A stretch of DNA of 64,000 nucleotides, taken from assembly GCA_022829145.1 (NCBI GenBank), contig CM040750.1:4903001-4967000 (forward strand), written 5' to 3'. How positions within the stretch are numbered: position 1 is the stretch's first letter; each line of letters starts with the position of its first letter. A model generated the notes under the pieces. That model saw only the letters and a program-made list of their open reading frames with translations, made no database searches and was not told where the DNA came from. Made by a program: the position numbers and the translations under genes. This stretch comes from Albula goreensis (Eukaryota > Chordata > Actinopteri > Albuliformes > Albulidae). This document shows, in pieces, positions 49,401-61,030 of this stretch.

Positions 49401-51325
49401 ATGAAAGCTACACAGTAAAGCATTATCGTCATCACCAACATTTGTCTGTGTTTATGCTAGCAGACAGGGTTGATACTAAAAGCGTAGCAAATACTGCAGC
49501 CATATACTATATAAAAATAACAATCTCTTTGTAAAAGTGAACAAAAGACAGAAATAGCTTTGGGGGGCAATCAAAGACAATTAGAACTGAGTGGGTGAGA
49601 GCAGCCGGCAATGAGTATTTCCCTACACACTGATGCTTACAAATCAGCTACTTTAGTTTTTAATAGAGTCCATTAATGTCTGACGGAACACAAAAACCTT
49701 ACCAGTAATACAGACTTCTAGCCCATCTCAGTTGTGTGCAAGTTAAAGAGTCCTTACTATCATTATTACTGTCATTGTTACTGCTACTATTGTAAGATAT
49801 TGTGGAGCCGCTGCTTTTTATAGCTCATCCATCTGCATAGCTGACTACTTATGGTAAGATGTTTCTAAAATAGTAAATTCGAATGAAAGGTTACAAAGTT
49901 ATTTCTGACATGGGTTAAAAGGAGGACAGGATCTGATATGTGGGCATAGAGACTCTTCCCTCATTAGGGGAAATCGGGACACTGGTCTTCATCAGGGACA
50001 GGCTAATCATACACATTTATTTTGATGTCTTAATTTTTTCCCCACAATTTAGCTGACATAACTGCGGATATATAGACCCATCCCATTACTGGAAGCATCA
50101 GACGTCTTCTGTTAATTTTGAGGCCACCAACGGACAAAGGCACCTTCCCGACTACGTAAAGTCATCTGACCCCAGGTAGAATACAGACGTCAAATCACCA
50201 AAGTGGTAATTATGGGCCTATTCCTTGTTTCCAGTTCGCTGTTTCTGAAACAGTTAAATGTAGCCTCTACTATATCCTATGAATCAACATACATTTTTTA
50301 TGGAAAATCTATCTCTTTTCAAAATTGTGAAATGGCCCATGAAGAGATCTTCTGAATTCACCTGAAATCTGTGAGGATCCTCTCAGATCTTGTAGGTATG
50401 ATATACTGTGTTGTTCAAAAAAAAGTTAAGCTTCAATATCAAAAATTGGCATAGTAAAACAGCAAGGAAATACCAAAGGATTTAGGGAAAAATAATAGAT
50501 AGACGACTTGCTAGAAAATGTTCCTAGCTAGGTAACATTCAGCAATAACAACAGGGTAGGAATGTAGCACCTTAGTATCCCTCTGTTAGCTATGCTAACT
50601 AGCAAAGCAAATATTACTTCCATGAGCAAAGATATGCATTACATATAATTATTTATAACCATTGTCCAGCTTAGGTCTTTTGGATTTTGAACATTTGTCA
50701 ACGTTTAGACCAACATCCAAGTTTGGAAGTTGTGAGCGGTGACTGTTGTAGTGACAACCTTCCTCACTACTTGTTGCTATTTCTGACTGAAACAGAAAAT
50801 AAGTTTGCAATTCATTGGACACACTACTTTTTACAATATGCAGTAGGCAATTTGAAGAGGGGTGAGGTGGGGGTGCCATCCCTAGCAAAATGCATCCCCC
50901 TTCTTAACCTGCCATCTCCATTTTACACAAGTGTATGTTGGTTGATGTTGTGGGGGCAGGGGGGTGCTCCCATTGGGCCATCCCCCCATTAACAATTAAC
51001 AAATCATCTACTGCCAATATGGCAATGAAAATGGCCGGCAAGGCACCTGCATATTAGTAAATTGAGCAAAAGCTGCCCACACGTATCTTGTTTAAGAGTA
51101 CAATAGCAGCCTAACCTGACAATCAATCCTGTGCTTTACGGGTGGAACTCTGTAAAAGTCTCACAATTTGCTGTGTTTGATTTACTCAGAATTATATTAT
51201 ATATTGCATTATATATCAGTGTCATGTACCAGCCATCACAGTGGGTCACAATCACATCCCAATCACTGTGAATATCAAATTATGTTGAGGTCAATGTGTT
51301 GGATTGAGGCATTGTATCTGGGGTA
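46417..51325. other. No gene recognised (4.9 kb)
   Basis: AT-rich unique-looking DNA. A 13-nt T run lies near 48046-48058, and a degenerate ATT/ACT triplet stretch near 49758-49795. No repeat family or exon is recognised. Confidence 0.45.
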
Positions 51326-51351
51326 GTGTGTGCGTGCGTGTGTGTGCGTGC
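51326..51351. repeat. Short (TG)n/(CG) microsatellite
   Basis: Interrupted tgtgtgcgtgcgtgtgtgtg run of low complexity. Confidence 0.85.
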
Positions 51352-52163
51352 TTCTAGTAAGCGTTATCTAGCAGGCCAAACAAACACATAAATAGATAAA
51401 TACATAAATGAGGCCTGAAAGCGTGGTAGGTGAGGATCATGGGACAGCATCTCCATTGCGGACTGAAAACAGTGCATGCGTACGCCAGTGCATAAACAAA
51501 GAGGCTTGTTTCTGTGCCCATCGATCTCAGCTTTCCAATGCACATCACAAGACTCTCGCCATTTCACAACCCAAAGGAATCCCGCAGGGCTGCCAGAACA
51601 GTCCGCCAGAGGAAAAAAAAGAGAAAAATACAAGAAAGACAACACTACAAAGACCACTCATTCATCAGCACACTGCTATGTGATGAGTGAATGGATTAAT
51701 ATGGAATCATTCTGTAATTTGCCAAGAATGCTATGTGTTTTTCTGCGCTCCAGATTCACATAGAGATCTCATCGGAAGAGGGGGATGGAGCAAATATGTA
51801 GGGTCAGGGCAGTAAATACCATGAATGAATTTGGGTTTAGTCAGACAGTTCAGTCCCTTCAATTAAATTATTTATTGCACAAAAACATTACTGTCTAAAC
51901 ATTTAGATAAGAGTTTTTTTTTGGTCGGTTGGATTTTTTGGCAAGTTCGCATTCAAGTTACGTGGAAAAGCGAAGATGTGAATCATCTCCTGTGAGTCAG
52001 CATATTATTTAACCTAGTGGGCTGGGAAGTTTTGAGAAAATAGAGGCGATCCATTTCGAGTGTGCCCTCACCAGACCTTGTAGCAACAGTGAGAGCAAAC
52101 TGTAAGTTGTACCGTAACCTCCCCCCAAACTTGACACCCCACCTTTCTGAGATTAATGTCACA

Positions 52164-52224
52164 TTATTAGTGTTGTTGTTGTTGCTGCTGTTATTATTAC
52201 TATTATTAGTAGTATTAGTTATTG
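52164..52224. repeat. Mixed trinucleotide repeat (TTG/TTA)
   Basis: A run of ttg, ctg, tta and tag triplets over about 60 bp. The leucine-rich and asparagine-rich frames on the two strands are artefacts. Confidence 0.9.
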
Positions 52225-52372
52225 TATTATGCGTCCTGCAGCAGGACATGAGGTAATGTCAATTATGCAAGTTTAATTGAGATTTCCAAGTTACGAACAT
52301 CTCAAAACTCTTAACAACCACCAGTCCAAATGTTCACGTCTGACAGGTTTTGCTGCAATTCATTTTTATAAG

Positions 52373-52960
52373 TGTGGTGACGGGAGAGGCGATAGGAGGA
52401 GCAAGCGAGCAATCATTGAATGACTGCTGTCAGTTCCTGTTCCTTTCTTCAGCCTGGAGAGAATGCAGGAACTTGCACAGCAATGGCCTCACTAACAGGC
52501 TCAGCTTGGGGTGATTTCCAGTCAACTCAGGTGTGGGCACTTGCCTTCAGTTAGGCCACTTATTTAAGTACAGTCTTCAAGACTGAGAGAAGAATGGGTT
52601 TTGGCCTTTTGTAATGTTGCTCCTGACCCTACAGACTCAGCTTGGGGTGACTTCCAATCAACTCAGGTGTGGGCACTTGCCTTCAGTTAGGCCACCTATT
52701 TAAGTACAGTCTTCAAGACTGAGAGAAGAATGGGTTTTGGTCTTTTGTACTGTTGCTCCTGACCCTGTGTTTTTGTTTTACCCCCAAAGGGGGGGTTAAT
52801 AATGGGACAATTTTTGACAGCTTTTTTCTTCCTCTCACCACCTGGCTTGGTATCCACACCTGCCACTGCACCACACAAGTAACATGGCCTCACAAGACTT
52901 CCTTAACCCAACCTTACCTTTCACTCTTTTTAAATAATAAAGGTCAGAAATGTCTTTGAT
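52373..52960 (+). mobile_element. LTR-like fossil with internal 136-bp duplication
   Basis: It starts tgtggtgacggg and runs to caccacacaagtaaca at about 52884, then tggcctcacaag, which would suit an LTR end followed by a primer-site-like TGG and a short leader. A tatttaag box recurs once in each of the two 136-bp tandem units. A later stretch, 'gtgtttttgttttaccccc', resembles LTR R/U5 sequence. Only the LTR and perhaps the first tens of bases of the interior remain. It is broken and inactive. Ends and family (Ty3/gypsy-like is likeliest) are inferred. Confidence 0.4.
52501..52765 (+). repeat. 136-bp tandem duplication
   Basis: Unit 1 (52501-52636) and unit 2 (52637 to about 52765) both begin tcagcttggggtga and end 'tgttgctcctgaccct'. 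They differ at only a handful of positions, so the duplication is far younger than the surrounding decay suggests. Each unit contains a tatttaag box and the palindromic cagtctt-c-aagactg. Confidence 0.95.
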
Positions 52961-54380
52961 AGAATGAAGGGCCCCCATGTTTAAATTCATTGAATGGGCT
53001 TATATCTGCAGGGGGGATACATAATAACAAGAAATAATGACACTCAGTGAAAATGTGCTTGCAGCCACATGCAACAAGGTGAGACATGCCAGTAACAGGG
53101 CGTGGCTGGCCTGCTACGCAGGGTTATACTTGTATGAATGAACAGGAGGCGGTAACATCGTAAGAAAGTTATTACATGACACGCTGATTTTTTCTTCCTT
53201 TCTTTTGGTGTGGAGATCCTCCTGCCAGGAAGTGACTGCCAAAGCGACCCTTGACATTTGATGACTCAACCCATGGAGGCAGAGGGCACCCCCGCATATT
53301 TATGGGAAGTCACCAATGGCACAAAGGATTCATCTACCATTGGATTACAACACCAGCATTTATGGAAAACCCACGCAACCAAATAAAATTCCATTGCACT
53401 GAATTCCAGAGTGATGCAAGACTGGCCTGATCATGCAATCTTTCAAACAATTAATATTCAAACACGGGCATGCACAGGGAGCATCTGGCCTCCTTTATTC
53501 AATACTATCTCACACAGTTAAATATCATAGTACCAAAATTGTGACTCATTGATCTTTTGTTTTCAGTGGAGACACTCATGTTTACGATGAGGCAACTATA
53601 CATGAGCCAGAGCCTATGGTAACTGAAGGAACAGAGTAAATTCTTTTAAATTTTGACTCGATTCAGTATGCAATCCCAGGCATTTAAAACTTGCAAAGCA
53701 GGGTTTTTGTAAGGTAGAAATTGTCAAGAGGCAATATTTTAATAAAAAGTAGTACTAGTTATAGTAGGGGTAGTAGTAGAAGTGGTATTAGAAAATCATT
53801 TGACATTCATACTCAGATTCTAATTCAGGTTATATAAGTTTTGCTGCTTGTCCTTTAGACATCATTCCATACTCAAGAGAGAAAAAATTTGCTTGCTTTG
53901 TTCAGTGTACTTCTAACTATCGATCATGCATGCTCTTACCTCTAGTGCTAAAAAATGAACTCTTGAAATCCATTCATTCAGCACCATAGTATTTCACCTG
54001 TTATATACACCAGGTAAAAGCAGAGTGCAGTTGAGCATGGCAAATCAGCCCACATTCAGGATAAACAAAATACATAATATAACATATCACATGATCTCAG
54101 ACAAGGCAAGTCGGAAGGATTTTCAACTTTTAAAAAGAAATATTGGAATGGTATTTGTGCCAGTTGAAGTAGTTGGCAGGGCATAACCCATGCCTACACT
54201 ATGCCAAGAGCTTCTCACCTTCCAGGGTTTCCAATGAAATAGACATAGACAAGTTCCTGCAAACATCAACTTCTTCAGACTGATTTCAGCTCAACATGTA
54301 TAATTCAGATGGCAACCACATTCTCAAATGAGGATTATTTCTATAATGAATATTTTCCTACCAATAACAATTTCAATCCG
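52961..54380. other. No gene recognised
   Basis: AT-rich unique-looking DNA with a degenerate tag-triplet stretch at about 53745-53792. Confidence 0.5.
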
Positions 54381-54558
54381 TCCCATCCCACAATTACTAT
54401 ACAAGTATGACTACTGGTCAATATCTGTTTCAAATGTAACATCACCTCTCTGCTACATCTTCTTTATCCTCTAAGAGCATGTTTTGAAACTAAAAATTTG
54501 CCAAACACGGAGAAGATTTCATAATTGTTTTGCACAAATTTGTATGTGACCATGTGAT
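54381..54558 (+). repeat. Dispersed 180-bp repeat, copy 1
   Basis: This copy matches 55686-55860 in the same orientation. Shared blocks include ttactatacaagtatg, actggtcaatat, acatcacctctctgcta, agcatgttttga, 'atttgc..aaca.ggag' and 'ttttgcaca.atttgtat'. Similarity drops off at both edges. No terminal repeats were found. Confidence 0.8.
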
Positions 54559-55132
54559 TTTTTTCAGCCAATAGAAAGTTTTAAAATCTGGCAAAGCCAA
54601 TTTTCTTGATCTCACTGATCAACTCATTGCACAGGGAGAAAAACTAAGGTGGTTGTCATTCTGCAGCAATCATTAGAGTAGTATATTGTAAATTCTGCCA
54701 CACTTTGGTGGTCTGGATGCTTGAGTAAGGACTAGAGATGGTAGTGAGGTCTCATGAACCTTGTCAGGGTGGAGCCACACTCAACTGTCAATAATGACTT
54801 GTTAGAACCAGTCAAACATCTTATTCTCTGAGCAACTAGTGTGGTCATTGATGCAAGTCTCTGGGTTACTGTCACTATATGGTAGCTTCTTCCATTTTGG
54901 TTCAATAAAGCCTCACTTACCAGTCACTAATGAGGATACTGCTTGAGCCACTGATTTTGTTTGTAAAAAAACCTGCATAATTAGCCACATTCTGCTGAGG
55001 GCCTCTAAGCAACACTTTGCATGCATTTGTTACTCTGGCAGTAAACCGTATTTGTATGTGAAAAGAACAAAATAATTAATGTATATTTATAAAATGCATG
55101 TACATCACATACTGCTCATACAGGATGTTACA
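54559..55132. other. No gene recognised
   Basis: AT-rich spacer between the two copies of the 180-bp repeat, with no recognised feature other than the MITE that follows. Confidence 0.5.
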
Positions 55133-55216
55133 TACAGTACCAGTCAAAAATTTTCTGACACACTTTCCCATTTACTTGAGTGAGAAAGTGTGTCCACATT
55201 TTTAACTGGAACTGTA
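55133..55216. mobile_element. 80-bp Tc1/mariner-type MITE with TA flanks
   Basis: The element runs from cagtaccagtcaaaaatttt (55135) to ttttaactggaactg (ending 55214). It is flanked on both sides by TA (55133-55134 and 55215-55216), the Tc1/mariner target duplication. The left end and the reverse complement of the right end (cagttccagttaaaaatgtg, then gacacac) match over about 28 bp, and inner parts also pair (cacactttccca / tgagaaagtgtg), so the whole is close to a palindrome. The CAGT termini and 'accagtcaaaa.ttt.gacaca' are typical of fish Tc1-like ends. It is non-autonomous. Confidence 0.88.
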
Positions 55217-55685
55217 TATGTTTCAAGAGATCCTTTGGACGCATGTGACCATGCAACTAGTAACCAATTGGTTACTAGTCTCTTGACCTTAGTGTGTGCC
55301 GGCATAGTTTTACGAACATGGACTGATGGCCAGATCTAGTCATCGATACTATGATGCCATTATGGTGAGTGAACTGAAAAAGAATGTTTGATTTCTTGCT
55401 CTTTATGTTTTAAAGGTCAATTGTGATTGTGATTTTACTCACTGCCGGGAACTGTCACACAACAAGCAGGGGCAGGCTCATAATTAATATGGTGTGTAGA
55501 GCGTGTAGGCTGCACGCCCCCACACAGCAAAGACCAACCTGTGCCGTCTGTGACTCCAGGGTCATGTCAGGGCCCTCATCTCCAATCCACGGTAAAACAT
55601 ACTCATGTGAACACAAAATAGAATATTTATGCCAAATTTATATATAACATGTATGTTTTGCTGTGGAGAGTGTTCTTTAAAAAAT
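55217..55685. other. No gene recognised
   Basis: Unique-looking sequence. A 74-codon cysteine-containing frame at 55423-55647 has no recognised domain. The palindromic accaattggt lies within gtaaccaattggttac at 55260-55275. Confidence 0.45.
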
Positions 55686-55860
55686 TCCCCTATCCAATAA
55701 TTATACAAGTATGGTTACTGGTCAATATTAGCTTCAACCAGAACATCACCTCTCTGCTAAATGTACTTTAAGTAGTAAGAACATGTTTTGATATGAAACA
55801 TTTGCAGAACATGGAGCAGGATTCATCTTTTTTTGCACATATTTGTATAATGCAACATGA
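55686..55860 (+). repeat. Dispersed 180-bp repeat, copy 2
   Basis: The direct-repeat partner of 54381-54558, about 1.3 kb downstream, with many substitutions and small gaps. Either the two are independent insertions of one family or an old local duplication with loss of flanks. Confidence 0.8.
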
Positions 55861-58800
55861 ACATGAAATACGCACAGGCAGACTGGCTTCTTTTTTTGTA
55901 CTTTTCCCTTTAAATCCAGCCTTGTTTATCCACACTAACTATGCTCCCAGCAGGTTATTGCCAAACAAGTACAGCAGTTATATGCACTTGTATGGTATAG
56001 CTTTTATTAATGAAGAAAATTCATTGAAATACAATCTGTTGTGCTACACAAATATGTGCCAGGCATACATTCCAGATTTTTCCACTATTAAGTTCACTTT
56101 GATTAGATGCATTATGGAATCTAAAAAAGCATGGAATAACATTGGCAAGCTTGGTAGAAATAGCTGCATTACACAAGTATGGTAAGTACATGGTTGTCAT
56201 TGCTAAAGTGTCAAACAGCTATAGTAAATGCATGATATGATATAATGAATGGCTGTTGCTTCTATTGACATGTGACAATGGTTTGTTGACACAGACATGG
56301 TTTGTTGAATTCTGTTTAAACTGAAATCCCTCGGTGGCGGAGTCCTGACCTAGCAGCTGAGAATCCTGGCTACTTTTGACTGTAATTTACACACTGGTAA
56401 CTAATCAACTGGTAAGCAGCTTTCTGTTTGAGTTTCAGAATATATTTTGTCAAAGCTTTCAATTTTTGGTCACACAACACTGGCATCACAAAACACACTT
56501 GTGAGTAGTAGGAGTGAGACATAGAATGCAAATTCTTAAACGATTCTGCCATTGAACATTCAAGAAAATTTTATTTTCAATCCATCTGAATTTCATGGTA
56601 TTGAGTAAAAGTAGGTGAAACATCAAAAACCAACTATAGGCACAACCTCAGACATGATTTTCAGGCAGTCACACTTTCTTTACATTTTATTTCACAATAT
56701 CTGATTCATTTAACAATATCAAATGGGGAATACAAATTATGCATCTTCGTAAAAGCTATCATTTTCAAAAAAATACTGCATTTTATTGCTGATAAACATG
56801 TTTAGACATCTACGGTGACAGCTCAATACCTTCTCTTCCAAGGTACATAGATAGCAAGGTTTTTTTTATATACAAAGGCAGTGATTATTTCCTGAATGCC
56901 ATTTTCAGATGGGCCAGGAGCATTACATAATCTTTTATTCAATATGCGCCCCTCAAATGTCTCCATTGGAAAATCATTTTCAATGATTTACACTCATCTT
57001 CATCAGTTCTTCCAAATGGTCAGAGCCAAAGCTATACATTCAAAAAATCAAACACTCTGACAACATTCAATACAGTACAACATTTATCAAACTTACAGTC
57101 AAACATTACCAAATTCTGCCTTTCCATTGTCAGTACCTTTCACCTTCTCTCATCTTAAAAGGCTCACCAGATTAAGAACGATTTGAGAACGAGGAAGAAA
57201 AGCATTTGCCTCACTCAATGTCCTTCCGTAGAGTGCAGTTCAGTCAGTGTAAGACAGGCATGCCTTGACAGATTCATTAAGAATGTCTTCACTCCAACAC
57301 CAATTTAAGTTAACCACAAACAGAAACAAAAAATGAATATATATTTGGATCCAAGTCCACAAAACAACTTATGACGTTTTGGAAAGGGGACTTTATTAGA
57401 CTTTCCCTCATGAACATTAATTTCAGCCTTTCTGTCTAAAAATAAAAATAAAAAAAAAACAATTTCATTATACATGCAAACCACAGAATTCTCAATAGAT
57501 TTATGATCACAGGACTACCTACCAAAGGCATACCTGCATATAACAGCTGAGACTGAAACCTCCGCTGTACTCATGTGACAAGCCATATTTTATAGAAACC
57601 AGTACCACTCTCAGTCTGAAATGAGGGAAGACCCCGCATAACCCTCCTGCCCTATTATAGACATAGCCTCTCTGGCCAACCCTCAAGCCTCTGTCCACTT
57701 CATGGGTGTCCAGGGTTCAGCCACCTGCCCTGTGAGCCTGAGAGCACGGCAGGAACATGTAGTCCCAGTGCAGCCCTCGGGACGGTGATGTAATGCAGTC
57801 ACTGCTGTCCTGTGGAGGCTTGAGTGGCTGGCTATCACAAGGCTCATTCTGACATGCTGAACACCCTGCCACTGCATCATGGACAGCCAGCCAGGAACAG
57901 CAGTGTGGAAAACCATCCTGTGGGCATAAGTCCAAGGCAGCCTGGCTTAATAAAGTAGGGCACACATACACAGCGTGCTGCCAAAGACCAGCACAGACAG
58001 ATTTCATACTTCTGCACCTGACTTCAGGATGAGTGACACCAAATACCTCCAGTGTGAGACAAATCATAAAATTTGGTTGAATGATCAATTCAAGCATTTT
58101 TTTTTAAACATAAACTTTCTGTTTGGTCACAGATATATGGCACAGGCCAAGGAAGAAATACATTTTAAAAATGAAAAATAAAAATAAAAAATTCATTTCT
58201 ATTCATTTGTTTCCTGCGATATCACTTCTTGTGTTTCCTGTGTTTGAAGTGCTTTAACAAAGCATTGTTTTATGCCACCCAAGATATTGTATGTACATGA
58301 TCATCTGCTTGGGACATCAGGACATTTTATGAGAAGACAAGTGCCTGAGAGGTCACCCGGGATAAATCGGTGGTTGTGGTTCCTTGGTGTGGATCTCTCA
58401 CAGTGTAAAGGACACATGCTAAGGCTCAAGAACAGTGATGTGTCGACCATCAGTCCGCTCCGGTCACCAGCCCACCCTATCCTCTCCATCTCAACTCCCT
58501 CTCAGGCAGATCCATGCCACAAAAATTAACTGGACACACCTTAAACTAACATCTAACAGCAAAGCACTCTGCCCACATTCACAATCACATCAGTTCCCCT
58601 TCAGACGGGAAGCCCAACCCTATTTTTAACCACCAATTCTTGAAAAAAGCATCACAGTCTAAAAAGAAGGGGTGGTGGGGGGGTGGGTACATGGTATCTA
58701 TCACCAGATTGTATTTTCACATTGTTTTTCAGAAAACCTATGAAAGCAGAACTAATTCACTTGTTGAATTTTCGGGGCTGGTTTTAAGAGGCTTCAGGCA

Positions 58801-60925
58801 GCAGTGCTCAGAGGAGAGTTCCAACTGCAACTCATTACAGCTCAGGAGATTTAGAAAACCTGCCTTGTGTCTCCATCTGGTAACACCAATTTATATAAAA
58901 ATATGCATATGCCCACACCTGGGTCAAATACACATTTGAAATACTAGTTTTTTTTTTATTATAAACACATCTTCAAATGATCATTAGGCCCAGGGCCTGT
59001 GGTCACACACTGTAACTGTTGTTTGTAAACAACCAGCCAAGGAGATAATCTATCTCATGCACACACCCAAAGAAACACAAACAAAAATATGCCAACATTA
59101 CAGATTACTTTAAGTGAATCTGTTAACTGCATGTCTTGACAAAACAGGTATACAAGGTAGCAACACAGTAATTACCATTTTCAAACATTTACCCTCAACT
59201 GTATGTCACAATCAAATCTAAATATCACAGACAAAATGATGGTTTTTTTTTTTTTTTTTTTTGGGGGTGTTCGGGTTGTTATGAGCTACCGATTTAAAAC
59301 TCTAGCAGTGAGGAAGCGAATCACTGACTTGATCTATGACAAGGAGCTGATTCATCCACCCAAATGTCATCCCTAATGTCAGGGTTCTGATTGGGATGTG
59401 CAAAAGATCAACACTGACAATGGGCTATGGTGAGAAATGTGCCCAGCTTCTCTACAGCGAATCAAATCAAACTGCAGGATTAAAAAACACTAGGTACATC
59501 CTAACTCAAAGCACGGACCTCTCACGTGAGATTCATGACTAATTTCTGACCTTTTCCTTCAAAAATTATAAAATACCAAATATTAAAGTCAAACTTTATG
59601 AAGGTGTTATTATTCTCAACACTGATCTCATATAAAATAAAAAAATAAGAAGAAAAGGAAGTGTATCTTTATTACAGTGTAAAGTTTATTAAAAGTACAT
59701 AGATAGCCAAGTAACAAAAGTTATCCTAAAATTGTACGGCTTCTGATTAAATGCAAACTGAATTTACAGATTTCAAATAATTTTAATTTAAGCTTTTATA
59801 GGGTGGTGGAATATGTCAATTTACCCACTTAAAACAGCACAAACTTGAGCATGACGTGCTAAAAACTAGCATGCGCTTTTAATAAGATGTATGGTAGTTG
59901 TTAACGAAATTATATTGTGTTCACATCTGGCTGTCTGCCTGAAAGAAAATGCAAAGACCTGCTTTTTTGGAGAATGTTAAAAATTGTTCTCTACATTTAT
60001 GCCTTGATCATGCCCAAATGCTCCAATATTACTCAACTTAGTGGATAGGCAGTTAAAAGAACGTGACCCAGGGGGTGGGAAACTGAAATTGTAGGTAACA
60101 GACTATCGACATGAGGCATGTGTAGCCTATCTTGCCCCTGAAGTATCAGAGGTTCACCTAAATTACCAAGGCACTAATCTGGTTGAAAAGAGGCTGATAA
60201 ATTATTCATTGAATTTGCCATACGTAATCAAGCAGACGCTGCAACTTGCCTTAAATACGGGCTAAACCTGACTCTGAGTCAATATGCGGCTATTACAACT
60301 AGCAACTAATTCCCACACTTCCAAGGTAAGCAGAAGGATTTCATGATCGCAAACATCTTTTTCAGAGAAGCTCTTATCTGGAGAAAAGAAATATGGACTG
60401 ACGCCTTGACTTTCTAACCCTGCAAGCAACTCCATAGTCTGCTGCTGCAAATGAGGGCTAAAACTGTAACAGCTGATTATTCGGTCACAGTTGATTTAAA
60501 CCACAAAAGCCCTACAGCTTTATTCCTTAAAGACTTTTCCATCTCTTTACAAACATTTACACCCCTGCCCCAGACACAGAAAAGGAAACCTTGGCCATCA
60601 TGACATTCAAGAGTACAGTACGACTCTCTGGGAGCTCTCAAGGACAACATAAATGGCCTGGAATGATCTGCCGTCATCTAGGACCACAGGCCAGGCAGCG
60701 AAGGGATGAGGCTTCACAGGACTCTCTGGGTCTTGCACCACTTTATATGAAATGTAGCCACAGGGTGCAGGTGGTCTTTTACAGCAGAAATCCCTCTGCA
60801 AGCTCCCTCAGCTGCAATCTGCATCTTTGATATCGACACTCCTTGAAACTGGCCTTTAGACTCCGCTCTGGGTAGGTGTGTGACTCACACATATACCCAC
60901 GCTCACAACACAAATACTTAAACTT
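55861..60925. other. No confident gene; AT-rich 5 kb
   Basis: No exon is recognised. A tRNA-like scrap (ccctcggtggcggagtcctg, then acctagcagctgag, 56328-56361) may be a SINE head. Two minus-strand AATAAA signals fall at 59668-59673 and 59685-59690, but in DNA this AT-rich they are weak evidence of a transcript end. A cysteine-rich 126-codon minus-strand frame at 57717-58097 is discussed as a finding. A 20-nt T run lies at 59243-59262. Confidence 0.4.
59243..59262 (+). repeat. T20 homopolymer
   Basis: Twenty consecutive Ts followed by ggggg. No recognisable retroposed body is adjacent. Confidence 0.95.
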
Positions 60926-61030
60926 ACACACACACGCACAAACACTTGCACTCGCTCAGTCACTCTCACACACACTCTCACACACAGAGAGAGAGACAGA
61001 AAGAGAAAGAAAGAGAGAGAGAGAGAGGGA
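60926..61030. repeat. Compound CA then GA microsatellite
   Basis: An interrupted CA-rich run (60926-60986) passes directly into a GA-rich run (60985-61030). This is a purine-only stretch of low complexity. Confidence 0.9.

Noticed and set aside
59668-59690. Two minus-strand AATAAA signals suggesting a 3' end
   Set aside because: AATAAA is frequent in DNA this AT-rich, and no coding exon on that strand could be tied to it.
60607-60801. Protein-like minus-strand frame of 64 codons
   Set aside because: The composition looks more protein-like than most, but the upstream acceptor lacks a pyrimidine tract and I recognise no family. A frame this short is expected by chance.
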